Assembly (NCBI GenBank): GCA_914767715.1
Contig: OU612075.1
Coordinates: forward strand, 11,716,001-11,780,000
Source of the DNA: Membranipora membranacea
Lineage: Eukaryota > Bryozoa > Gymnolaemata > Cheilostomatida > Membraniporidae
Length of the DNA: 64,000 bases
Direction: 5' to 3'
The notes below the pieces were generated by a model, which had not been told where the DNA came from, searched no databases, and worked only from the letters and a program-made list of their open reading frames with translations. A program made the position numbers and the translations under genes. Shown one piece after another: positions 1 to 10,625 of this stretch. The stretch's first letter is position 1. The number at the start of each line of letters is the position of its first letter.

Positions 1-1100
1 GTCTATTTTTTTCGCCGTCAAGTCATGATTTTTGTAAGTCAAGTCAAGTCAAAGATGGGTGACTTACAAGTCGTGGCAAAGTCACGCTCATTAACCGTGG
101 AAATCAACTCGGAATTTACTTAAATCCCGGGTGACTCCAAATCGTGGAGGAGTTAGTTAGGTCCTCAGGAGTTGCTCTACTAATCGGGATTTGCTCCCCT
201 CCCCACAAACGAAAGAAGGTATGGGTGTGTACGCAATTCAGCATTGTTTCTTCATTGTATATATGTACCTTTATTGTGTCAATGATGACAAATGAAATGT
301 TTCATGCTGTATAAAGATGAGCTGGTGGAGGATAAATAAATAAACACAGACTAAGATTGATCACTATTTGTTAAGGACGGATAAAACGTTCTCTCTGAAA
401 AGGTTTTTGCATCTGCCTGTTTGTAATGTCTCTTAGGCCATGAGGGGTTTGTCGATGGCAGTGGCTACTAGCCTCCATGACTCATTATGCATGTGACTCG
501 AATAATATCGTTCGGTTTAGTGAATTCAAGCTTTGACAACTTACCCCCAGTTTTCGTGACTCGAATGAGTCATTGGCGATCTTTCACGGTCATAGGAGTT
601 GTACACTACTGTCATATGAAATATTACCACCATGGTGATGAGGAAGATTACAGTACTAGATCTAAAGGAGACAAGGTTACGAGCGTCCATTTTTATTAAC
701 TAGGACAATTTCTCAACAAATTATGGTGCCAGTCGGAAAGAGGATAGGAGCATACCCTAATCCCTTCATCGGTAATTCCTGAACATCACTCAACCTGGTC
801 TGCAGCTTAGGCAGTTGGGGGTTGTATCAATCTATATCATTGGTTGTATTTAGTTACAGCTTGTGTAAAGCCCAGTGCAGAGGAGGAGTAAATTTCATGG
901 ATTGCTCTTGATGTTTTATTTCTGGTTACTTTTGTATATTTGTGTTGCATCCCCACTCATCCGAAATGCATGATAATCCAATGCACAAAGTGTTAGTTTG
1001 TCAGATTTGCTCCCAATTGATCACCACCATACCGCTGTCGAGCTAATAAAGTGTTTATATGTGTGTGATTTTCTAAGATCTCATCTAGCCAGGTGAACTG
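1..1100. other. non-coding stretch with AAGTC-rich start
   Basis: No convincing exon or element is visible. The first 120 bases are rich in the word AAGTC, with three tandem copies near position 38. The same pentamer forms the 3' tail of the LINE that ends near 19884, so this could be the worn 3' tail of another copy of that family. That link is only an inference from a short word. Confidence 0.35.
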
Positions 1101-2218
1101 CTAGATAAATCTGTTATCCAAACTTGCTTCTATGTATTTGTGACAGTTGTCTAAAAACAATACAACGCTCATGATTTTCTTATCGATCCAACTACGTAGA
1201 CCACCTATGTAACATAAACTTGGATAACTAATATAAGTGAGAAGAATGATAAGCACTTGCAATAATGCAACACCTTTATTAAAGAAACACAAATACACAG
1301 GAATACTATTTTTTCTGTTACATTTGAGAAAAACCAATTCCTCGAGGAGTTCTTCGGTCATAGAACTACGCTTAGCCTGCGCCACCAGACCTCCACTGGA
1401 GAAGAGTCGCTCCACTGGAGCAGATGATGCGGGTACCATCAGCACCCGCATCGCCACCCGTGCTAGCATGGGGGATGACGTCTCACGGCCGTTCTGAAAG
1501 CAAATGAGTTCGGAAGGAATGAGTAACACATTCATACCTTCTCATGTCAACAATTCTGTATTTACAAGTCACCTATTTTTATTTTTTAGTAGCAGACTTG
1601 AAATGCAAGACTTGGAATCATACCCCAGGCCTAGCAAAGCAAAAAGGTGAAGAAAGCTCATATGGCGTGGATAGCGTAGCCTCATGTCGCAAAATTTCAA
1701 GATGCTTTCAAGAGAAGGGTGTCATCAACCCCAAACATTAATGAGAAACTTATCATATATAGGTCAAGGGCATGTTTCCAACTCTATCAATCAAAATAAT
1801 GGATTATTATTAAATCTATGAGCAGAGCACACCCATAATTTGACTATTACTGACGTCAATATAACACATCAAGCAACATTCACATCTAGCCCAAACCGGG
1901 ATATAAAATAAGTTGTCAATACAATATATTTACACCAGAGGTAGAACATGCTCTGAAGTGATTTCCTTATGCAGACTTTCTTTTTTTCACAAACACAACT
2001 TGGCTAATTATTTACCCAGAATTTGATGGGGTCTGCAAACTTAGGTGACGCGTAATAACTCGCCAGCTCCTCGCTAGCTGACAGTTTGAAGGGCGAGGCT
2101 GTTGCTCTAGCATGATTGAAGTCAGCGAATAAACCTGTTCCCACTGATCTTTCCTCTAGCTGCTGGTCCTGTTCTTCGTCAATAGGCATACTCTCCTCCA
2201 TTTTCTCCTGGACCATGG
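1101..2218 (-). pseudogene. hAT transposase C-terminal exons (dimerisation domain)
   Basis: Two minus-strand exons encode the C-terminal part of a hAT-superfamily DDE transposase. Exon 2016-2218 (acceptor CAG, donor GTAAAT) carries an acidic stretch then a segment ending DPIKFW. Exon 1101-1493 (acceptor TTTCAG) continues in phase 0 with the hallmark hAT dimerisation block: SSPMLARVAMRVL, then PASSAPVERLFSSGG and a final LKCN. Joined, they read as the typical W-N-x-YP-L-A-A-x-x-L-x-x-P-x-S-A-P-V-E-R pattern. The 515-nt intron between them retains sound splice sites. The N-terminal BED finger and catalytic region are not present upstream; that space is occupied by a Harbinger exon on the same strand. 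It is therefore a 5'-truncated copy, or part of a chimeric gene (see findings). The frame stays open about 70 residues past the domain to the stop at 1101. Confidence 0.8.
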
Positions 2219-2373
2219 CTGTATGATAAAAGAATTTTATTGGATTTTATTGATTGGATACTTGAGGGAATCGAGAGATTAGCTTGAGAGTGGCCGTGTG
2301 GCTACGTGGTAGGATTGGAGACTCTTGTGACACTGTTAAAATTAATATGTGTGGACATGACAATTGTTCTCAC

Positions 2374-3672
2374 CGTCTATAGCTCCTATGCAATGAGGGA
2401 AATTCCAGTGCTCATAGAATCCAGCAGCCACCTCCTTCCAGTCGTCAACAGAGGATGGTGCCTTCAGATACAATGGGCGCATGATGTTCCTAATAGCAGT
2501 GCTGACCTCGGACACAATGTATGTGGCAGTTGATTTTCCTACGCGCCAGTGCTTATGGATGCTGCCAAAGTCTTCACCACTGGCAAGATAGTGCAGAGTC
2601 AGAGCAAGTTTAAGGTCTGCTGGGATGGCCTTGCGCATCACTGTATCCTGTTTAGTGATTACTGGTCTGATCATACTGAGGATGTGGTCAAATGAGTCTT
2701 TTGACATTCTGAGATACTCATGATGTTTTTGCGGGTACAAACGGATTTCTTGCACCAAGTGGCTGAAAACACCTAGTTGGTCCCTGCAACATAAAGAGAT
2801 ATGCAAATTACTGGAATACAAAGGTGCAAGTATTTTTATCTGAAACACGGGTCCTAATTGTGATCGTACTATTTCTCACGAAGGTTGATACATGAATTGT
2901 ACTGCAGTTGTAGGGCCGTACCTTATTATTTGTTCTATTTCAAATATTTAATGATAAATGAATTATATGTTATTCAATTTCATGAATTCAAATATATATT
3001 TTTTATTCATATAATTAAAATCAATTTAAATATTTCTACGAATTGTACTTAACAAATCCAATATCAGATAGCAAAATGTAATTTGAATATTTTTGCTGAA
3101 GCCAATATCAAATAATGAAATGTAATTTAAATATTTTAATGATTTGACTGTAATTAGTCTGTTAATAATTTCAATATCAAATAATAATATGCATTTTAAA
3201 TGGCTTGACTTTAATAACTTTGTTAATAGATTCAATATCAAATAATAAAATGTAAATAATGGTTACAATAAATAAAGGTAAGCAGCTGGGTGGTCAACAA
3301 AAACATCTTGCTGGTAGTTGGATTGGCAAACATTATCCCTCAACATTGGGCCAAAATATATAAATAATGAGTAGTAAAGTAAATAATAGTGGTATATAAT
3401 AAATACTACTCTCTCTACTTCAGTCTTGTACTAGTAGTAGTAGTATAATACTTATTGCATTTAAATAAACATATAAAATAATAATCAATAATAACAGAAT
3501 AAACATTATTATCATCATCATTCATACCCATCAATCACCACACTGACCTGGACTGATTAATAGGATGTACCCAGTATTTCCGGATAGCGGCCTGCTTAAC
3601 ATGCAGATAGAGGGCATGGAGCTGTAGCATAAGCTGGTACAAAGTAACAGCCACACCAGTTTCTGGGTCCAT
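2374..3672 (-). pseudogene. PIF/Harbinger (HARBI1-like) transposase, N-terminal half
   Basis: Two minus-strand exons encode the first half of a HARBI1-like DDE nuclease. Exon 3548-3672 starts at a Met (MDPETG) and ends with RKYWVHPINQS, the usual W-V-x-P-I-N motif before the domain. Its donor is CAG|GTCAGT. Exon 2374-2783 (acceptor TTGCAG) completes the split Arg codon and runs through GVFSHLVQEIRL, YLRMSKDSFDHIL, the HxLASG-type helix (LHYLASGEDF) and GKSTATYIV, to HWNFPHCIGAIDG. That last motif carries the first catalytic Asp. The codon for the Gly is split by a GTGAGA donor. The expected next exon beginning K-H-V and holding the second Asp and Glu is not seen before the hAT exons at 2218, so the protein is not catalytically complete. 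Confidence 0.82.
3058..3250. repeat. A+T-rich degenerate tandem repeat
   Basis: The word CAATATCAAATAAT followed by AAATGTAATTTAAAT recurs at about 3059, 3103, 3172 and 3233, with spacing of 44, 69 and 61 bases. It lies in the intron of the Harbinger-like gene, between its two exons. No coding potential is seen. Confidence 0.6.
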
Positions 3673-4324
3673 TTCAGTAAAGGCAAACAAAAGTGTTGAA
3701 AATATTTTTTCTTCTAAAGAAAAGACCTTGACAATAATAAAACCTTGACATAAAACCTTGACCATCCACAATGCAATTCTATTGGCTGACTGAAATGGGT
3801 CGGCCGTGTGTATCGGATCAGTCTGAATGCCCTGGCAAAGTCGGCCGCATTACTATTCGGACCGATCCAAGTCGGCTGTGAATGAAATCGGCTCGGCTGT
3901 CATTTATGTCTGGTTGTGTTAACGAGCCTTAAAAGGAGATGTAGCATTATGCTGTTCACATACTAAATTTTCTTATTTTATTCCACACATGTAGAAGATA
4001 CTCCAGTGCTGTGCGAATACACCAAATGTTAATGAAAGTTTGACCACTAACTACGCTGAGTGTTTTACGAATATACGGTCATTGAAGGATTGAAGTAAGC
4101 ATATTGGAAGGGGGAAATCTGGTTCCTGGTCGACAAGATGCCACGGTAAGGGAAATTCGACATATTTTCCTTCCATCTATCTGTTCTAATAAAATATAAT
4201 TGTAAGCAAATCATTTTTGCTTTCAATTCGATAAGACAAGAGAGTGTCAATTATTGGTCTGAGCACCTTACAAAACTTTACATATCTTTATAGATTAGCT
4301 CCTCTGTATTTTATTAGCTGCTGC

Positions 4325-5480
4325 CCTCAGAGGGACATCATGGACATGTAGTTTCATCAAGTACTCAGACAAATCAGAGAAGACCCTTACAACGATAGAC
4401 AGTCTGACGGCATACCACAAGGATTATATGCAGGATGAAATAAGGAAGAAAGACAGGAGTAAAAAGAAACAACCAAAGCAGGTGGCTAAAGGTATATTGA
4501 TTAGATTTAGGGCCAAAATATAGTTGAGATTCGTATTGAGATTCGTATTCCAGTTATGGAATTTTGTTTCGCAGCCTCAAAAGATAAAACACAGTTGTTT
4601 TTGGTTTTTTTATAACATTTCTTATCCTGAGTTTTATTAGATGAAATCACTTTCACTCAGTGTTATGTTAAACTATGATAATACCAAAATTAAGTCATAG
4701 ATCCCTTAAGTATTATTTATTTACAGACGATACATATGGGCGCATCGCAACGAGGGATGTCGATTTACAATTAGACGCATTATCAAGTAAAATGACCACC
4801 TTCCACCAAACCAAGCCCAAGACAGACAGAGCCCAGGGTTCAAATGCTTGGAAGATGAGCAGATGGAACTATCTAACAGCCAGTAACTATGGGATGATAT
4901 GCAAAAGGAAAAAAAAACACATTGCCACATAAATCAGTATCCAAAGTTTACAGGTAACGCAGCAACTGCATATCGCCTGAGAGAGGAGCCGGAAACGGAG
5001 AGACAATTTTTGGAATGGCTTCGGTCGGAAGGTGCAAGTGAGAGCTCTGTTAGCCATCCTGGCCTGGTAGTAGTACCAAATCAGACAGTACTGGCAGCTT
5101 CCCCTGATAGCATCGTTTGCTGTAAGTCTGGAATCTCCAGCTTCCTATCCTGTTTTGCGGTAGAATACAAAAACACAAGTTGGTAGATTCTGGTCTCACC
5201 GTAGATGATGCAATCAGGCAGAAGGTTCAGGACTTTCCTCTGATAGTGAGTGAGGGAAAGTATGTTCTAAAACCCAGCCGCACTTACTACTACCAGGTCC
5301 AGGGAGTGATGGCAGCCACACAGACCTCACATGCAGCATCTGTTATCAGGGGGGCTTCGGCACAATGGCGGTTGCTTGGGTTGTTTTTCGATTTGGATTC
5401 TTTTAACGTCATGGCGTGCTAACTAAGAAAATTTATTTTGAAGCAGTTTTACCCGAATTTACCCACCTGTCATAAAATCA
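4325..5480 (+). pseudogene. YqaJ-type exonuclease of a DNA transposon, copy 1
   Basis: A plus-strand reading broken into at least three frames encodes a YqaJ/lambda-exonuclease-like protein of the kind carried by some animal DNA transposons. Visible blocks in order are TFHQTKPKTDRAQGSNAW, WNYLTASNYGMICKR, ATAYRLREEPETERQFLEWL, a DSIVC segment (metal-binding Asp), AVEYKN (the E-x-K pair) and YYYQVQGVMAATQ (catalytic Gln region). One frame change is at about 4905-4925, a second at about 5168-5185 right after AVEYKN. The same sequence occurs inverted at 57.44-58.63 kb and is intact where this one is shifted, and vice versa. The homology extends upstream to about 4325, well before any recognisable domain. 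Confidence 0.85.
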
Positions 5481-5494
5481 CAACAAATCACCTG

Positions 5495-5545
5495 AAAGTA
5501 GAAGACAACCACAAAAATTCAACTTTTGTTGTTGTCTTCTACTTT
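5495..5545. repeat. strong hairpin at 3' edge of YqaJ copy 1
   Basis: Arms AAAGTAGAAGACAAC and its complement GTTGTCTTCTACTTT pair perfectly and extend to about 22 bp with one mismatch around a 7-base loop. It lies at the point where similarity with the other YqaJ copy fades, so it may belong to the element end. Confidence 0.7.
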
Positions 5546-5559
5546 AAATTTTAAGATTT

Positions 5560-6127
5560 GATGCGTAATGATGTACTCCTTCTAAATTTGCTTGTTATAA
5601 ATCAATATTAAATTAGAAAATTTTCAGTATTTCAATTGCAAAACTCTCTTCCACCATTTTGTTTCGGTAACAGCAATACCCATACTCTCCAAATAAAAAT
5701 ATCATTGGACAAAATGATATATAAATGAATTATCTTCTAGAATTGAAGCATTTGTCTGCTGTAAGTGTCAATCTTAAAGGGATAATATACTTCTGATCTC
5801 TGTTTGGCAGCCAATGGAGCACAGAAAAATGTATGTACATACATAAACTCCTTATTTGTAATTCAAAACCCCTTGTTCTGCTCAAATTTGCATTCTAAAT
5901 TGTAGTTGTGCATCTCCAACAAGAAATAAGACAACTAACAGAATTGCTTGTGTTCTGAAAAAAGCTGATTTTGTGAGCAGTTGTGTGCTCCTACCTCTTG
6001 GTTGGTGTTTCAATTGTACAGATACTCAGAGTGCGCATGTGCAATAATGATGACCTTTGGGCTTTAGCTTGTAATATGTCAGCTTTTGCATCTTTTCCTG
6101 ACATGCTAATGGCATTATATGGTGAAA
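5560..6127. other. non-coding stretch, nothing recognised
   Basis: A+T-rich sequence between the YqaJ remnant and the tandem repeat. I see no exon, RNA gene or inverted repeat here. Confidence 0.5.
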
Positions 6128-6577
6128 TATGGTAACGCTGTCACTGACCAACCATCTCATGCGATGATGGTACATGTATTACGATAAACCCAGGCCTAAA
6201 GTTTTGACTTATGCCAACTGCATCAAAATCTTGACTTCTCACTAATTATAATCGATAGTGTGAGTATTTGGGGATATGCAGTGGTGCTGCCGCTGACCTC
6301 TTTGACTGTGACTGGGCAGACCCTCATATTTAGAATCCGCAATTTTCCACAGAGAGACCTGTTATTTAACATATAGCCGTTATCTCTGATGATTCACTTA
6401 TCAAACCAATTTGAGAAAAATTGTTGATATACTGCCGCTGACATGATCTCTACAACTATGTACACTCTCATTTTTGGATTCAGCATGTTGTTTACCCTAT
6501 AAATACCATTTTTGTTAAACTCATAGCATTTCACTTCATTGAAAGCGATTTTTAGTAATATTGCGATATGCTGCCAC
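6128..6577 (+). repeat. diverged ~145-bp tandem repeat interrupted by insertion
   Basis: The motif GATATGCTGCCGCTGAC and relatives recurs near 6128, 6275, 6425 and 6563, at intervals of about 140-150 bases. Later parts of the unit (TTTTTGGATTCAGCATGTTG) also recur. The fourth unit is cut at 6577 by the 6578-8391 element and resumes at 8392 with GCTGCCACTGACATGATT and TTTTGGATCCTGCACGTTG. This is older host sequence that served as the insertion target. Confidence 0.6.
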
Positions 6578-8391
6578 CATAGACTTAATAATAAACCTAG
6601 ACAGGACACTGTATATAGCTGAAGTGAGGCACTTAATTATGATGACGCGACGTCACTGGAGGGTGTAGAAACAGTGATTTTTACTGATGGCTATCAATGA
6701 TTTACCTGTCCCAGCACTGGTTAAATGTTGATAACTCAATTGGCTTCGATCGGAATTTAAGTTTGAAAATTGCAATGGATTCAGCAGCTTCTGGTGATCA
6801 TTTTGATACCCTGTTTAGCTTCATAGCTCAAATATTATCAAAAAAGCAAGCTATTGAAAATGGTGCATAGACTTAAAGCTATAATTTTTTTTGCAGTTTC
6901 AGTCCTGAATAAATGCTTATAGCTCAAACAATTTTGATTGAATTTTGAGTTTGAAAATTGCAATAGACTTAACAGCTTCTGGTGACCATTTTGATAGTCT
7001 GTATAGCTTCATAGCTCAAATATTATCAAAAAACCAAGCTATTGAAAACGGTGCTTAGACTCGAAGCTATAATTTTTTTTGCAGTTTCAGCCCTGTTTTA
7101 AAGTTTACTTCCTTATCAATTTCAATGGTATTTTGAGTTTAAAAATTGCAATAGATTCGATAGCTTGTGGAGATCATTTTGATGGTCTGTTCTGCCTTGT
7201 AGCTCAAGTATAACTATGAAGTTCAGGACTTTCTTCCTTGGAATAACTGAGGAAGCAAGCAATTGCATTTACTTGGTGAATACACAATTACCAAAGAAAT
7301 GACTGATTTCATCCTTGCTTTTTTTGAATGCTTTTTTGCTCATTTTGAGCCAGGCATACACAATAAGAAATGTCATGACCTTAGACAAAATATCCACCAC
7401 CATTATTGGAATGTGACCAAACGAGATAGTTGGAAGTAAACAAGTCAAGGCTGGACCTCACATAGCTTCAAATAAAATTGAAGTTCATAGTAGACGATAT
7501 TCTGTGTAGCTAATATAATGGTCACTTCGGTGGATCAATAGTAAAGGGAGACCTCCTGCCCCAGCAGCATTCTCCTCGTTCTCACCTTATATTAGCAGCC
7601 TGATAAAACAAGCAACAGCTAAATCCAGTAATTTAGGAAATCATAATGCATCAATTCTGACCACGAAACACTATCTTATGAACTTTTGAAATACTATTAT
7701 GTTTATTGGGTCTGCTGGAGTCAGCAATATAGCAACAGATTTCTAGATTTCTGAGTACACAGCAGTTGTAACACTCATCAAGCTAAGCACTATTTGTTCA
7801 CAATGGATAAGCCAGGCCAGAGCGGATCTTCTGAACCACCAGTATGTAACTGTGATACATTGACTATACTTTCCTTTGCCTGCTAGGTATTGTCCTTGCT
7901 TGTTCGGTTATAACAAGGAGGAAAGTCCTAAACTCCCCGGTTATACCCGAGCTACAAAGCTAAACAGACTATCAAAATGATCATCAGAAGCTGTTGAGTC
8001 TATTGCAATCTTCAAACTCAAAATTCCATCAAAATTTTTTGAGATATAAGCATTTATTCAGGACTGCAACTGCAAAGAAAATTATAGCTTTAAGTCTATG
8101 CACCGTTTTCAGTAGCTTGCGCTATTGATAATATTTAAGCTACGAAGCTAAATAGACTATCAAAATGATCGGCAGAAGCTGCTGAATTTATTGCAATTTT
8201 CAAACTTTAATTCCGATTGAAGCCAATTGAGTTACCAACATTTAACCAGAGCTGGGACAGGTAAATCAATGATAGCTATGGGTAAAAATCACTGTTTCTA
8301 CACCCTCCAGTGACGTCGCGTCACCAAAATTAAGTGCCTCAATGCTAATGCTCCATACAGTGTCCTGTCTAGGTTTATTATTAAGTCTATG
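6578..8391. mobile_element. 1814-bp nonautonomous DNA transposon with 8-bp target duplication
   Basis: The ends are inverted repeats starting CATAGACTTAATAATAAACC, nearly identical through roughly the first 190 bases of each arm except for one ~10-base length difference. Flanking bases GCTGCCAC are present at 6570-6577 and again at 8392-8399, a perfect 8-bp target-site duplication. Inside the left arm three diverged units start at 6753, 6941 and 7129, exactly 188 bp apart. The right arm holds inverted counterparts with the same 188-bp spacing. No transposase reading frame is present, so it must have moved in trans. An 8-bp duplication fits hAT or P-element superfamilies; the CATAGAC end resembles P-element CAT... 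termini more than classical hAT CAG... ends. Both transposase types have remnants in this window. Confidence 0.88.
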
Positions 8392-8859
8392 GCTGCCACT
8401 GACATGATTGCTTAAACTTAATTTTGGATCCTGCACGTTGCATGTGTCATCATTTTTAAAGCACTTATCGCTAGGCTGCTTCTGGCCTATAATTATCTGG
8501 TATTGATATGATCTACACAACGTCACATCAGAGCTTTTTCCACACATGCCAGTGCTATTTACAAAGCTTTCTCGTATTCTATTGTTTAGCTCACGCCACA
8601 CTGTACAAAGGTAATGGTCCATGATAAATCAAATATTACTGCTCTGTTTGGCAGAAGAATTAATAGGATCAAGTTGGATGCACTCCTGTTAAAGTCATTG
8701 AATTAAATAATTACTCCGCAAATTTAGAATAAGCTATCTAGTTATACGAATAGGAAGGTGGAATACTGTAACTGGTATAACAACTACAAACATCACATTT
8801 TTCTGTAAGTAATAAAATTCAACCATCTTCTTTATTGTTGATAGCAAGGCAAGGGGGTT

Positions 8860-9040
8860 CTTTCAATGAAAAACATCTAAAATCACAATCTGATAACTCA
8901 GTGAGTGAACAAGAGACCTTCAGGGTCTCACCAAAACTCGCTCACTTGTTGATGAAACTATTTACATTCTGAGTGAGCGATAATGATAGTGATAATTTGT
9001 TAAAGTAAAGCATTGCTTATTCTAATTGAATGGCATCCCA
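8860..9040. mobile_element. short MITE-like repeat, family A copy 1
   Basis: Shares with 16373-16606 the words CACAATCTGATAACTC, CATTCTGAGTGAGCG, GATAATTTGTTAAAG and a final TTCTAATTGAA before a C-rich edge. The left side reads GGGGTTCTTTCAAT, roughly complementary to the right side. No gene is inside. Confidence 0.6.
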
Positions 9041-9057
9041 CCCCCCCCCCCCCCCCC
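9041..9057. repeat. homopolymeric C run (17 C)
   Basis: Seventeen consecutive C, at the right edge of the family A repeat. It is a likely length-variable site and a possible assembly weak point. Confidence 0.95.
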
Positions 9058-10429
9058 ACCACACAGCTACTTATTCAACAAGAACAATTGCTGGTGTGAT
9101 TTGAGTTCAAACCTTCATTGTGCATCCTTGTTTTTCGGAGCATGCAATTCGATTGCATCAAATCAATAAGAACTGATACCTCTCCATCTGTCAATCCATT
9201 GATTTTATCTAAGGGGTGGATTCAGATAACACATGTTGCTAGCTGAGTCCGCACAAGTTTGATGTTAATGTATCGATATCGACCATCACGCCATTTTGTT
9301 ATTGAAGTAATATAAAATTTGTATTGTTCTATTAAGGAAATCTAAGCTGTTAATGGTTGGCTACTAAAGGTAGAAACTTAGGTGAATAACCACTGAGATC
9401 CTTCTCACAGTTCATTGCTCGCTAGATCCAATTATGGATTATGCATTAAAAATCAAATTGAACTAAACCAAATTATTTGAGGGGCTTTTGTATCTCTATA
9501 TAGCAGAACGGCAGTCATACCAAGTATGGGGCTTGCAACGTTTGAGCACAACCAAGTAACTTATTGAGAAATCACTGCAATAGATATGTTAGTAACATCT
9601 ATCATTGATGTAAAACTGCCAAAGGCATCAAAGAAAATCATCAGCAAAGAACAGGATTAATCACAAAAACTGCAGAGTAAAAAATCTGAGCTTTCACTTG
9701 CATCATCTCACACTTGTCAAGGGTAATCGTTTATCAGTTTCTTAAGTCTCTCGGGTACTTTTTGGCGAAAATTATGACCTCCCAAATGTAAATGTCTTAA
9801 AAGCAATATATCATATTCATTGATCGGATGATTTGCATTTTGCTCTGTCATGAAGCTTTAGTGCCACATTAGACTTTTATCAGTTTCTACACCACAGGCA
9901 CTAATCTTTCTGGTTGAATGGTCTGGACTGTGTAAATCATACGGTTTCAGAGGAATTAAGATGTCTGGCTTTTATGTGCTTGCCACATCATGGAAAACAT
10001 TAGACATAAGGAATTGTTGCTGACAATAGTTGATGGTATATTATATTCTGTTGTTAAATGAATAGGTACAATACATGTGCTTTCCACACTTTTTCTCGAT
10101 AGAATAACCCTTATCCCAAGTCGTATCTATTGCCTGTATTTGGGGCTGGAGAGGAACTTCTGTGTGTATACACTGCTGCCATGTAAACAGGCAGGTATAG
10201 TGTGAAACTGAAATATATTAATATCTTACTCCATTAAGGTTCACCATAAGCTAGCTGAATGTAACCCTCTTATTCATGGTGTGATTGCCTGTCTGTCACT
10301 ATGTTTCTGACACCACAACCAGACAATTTTTGGTACAGCTGTAGTTCACATTTTTGATGGTCATTCGATTCTGCATTTTCAAACACAGTTAACAAATCAC
10401 TAAATCACAATGTCACCTTTTCATCACTC

Positions 10430-10625
10430 AGCTTCCACGGCACTCTCTGCATAAATGAGCATTGAGCCAAATCGTTTGTGCAACCTTGTGCTCGGATCGC
10501 TCCGATGTATCCAGGATATTACCTACATGGGACAAATCAAGATTGGACCTCTAAAAATTATCATTGCATAAATCAGAGTTGTGCCCACATTGATGTTGTT
10601 AAGACAACTCCGATACCCTCTTTGA
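10430..10625. repeat. dispersed duplication, copy 1
   Basis: Similar in direct orientation to 13697-13870. Shared blocks include GGCACTCT, TGAGCATTG, AGGATATTACC and TTAAGACAACTC. Read on the minus strand the block GGTAATATCCTGGAT gives GNILD followed by an open stretch ending CRECRGS, whereas copy 2 has a stop there. This suggests a duplicated, decayed exon, but the gene family is not recognised. Confidence 0.55.

Noticed and set aside
8266-8622. 118-codon minus-strand open frame
   Set aside because: It straddles the right end of the 6578-8391 element and the host flank, so it is chance.
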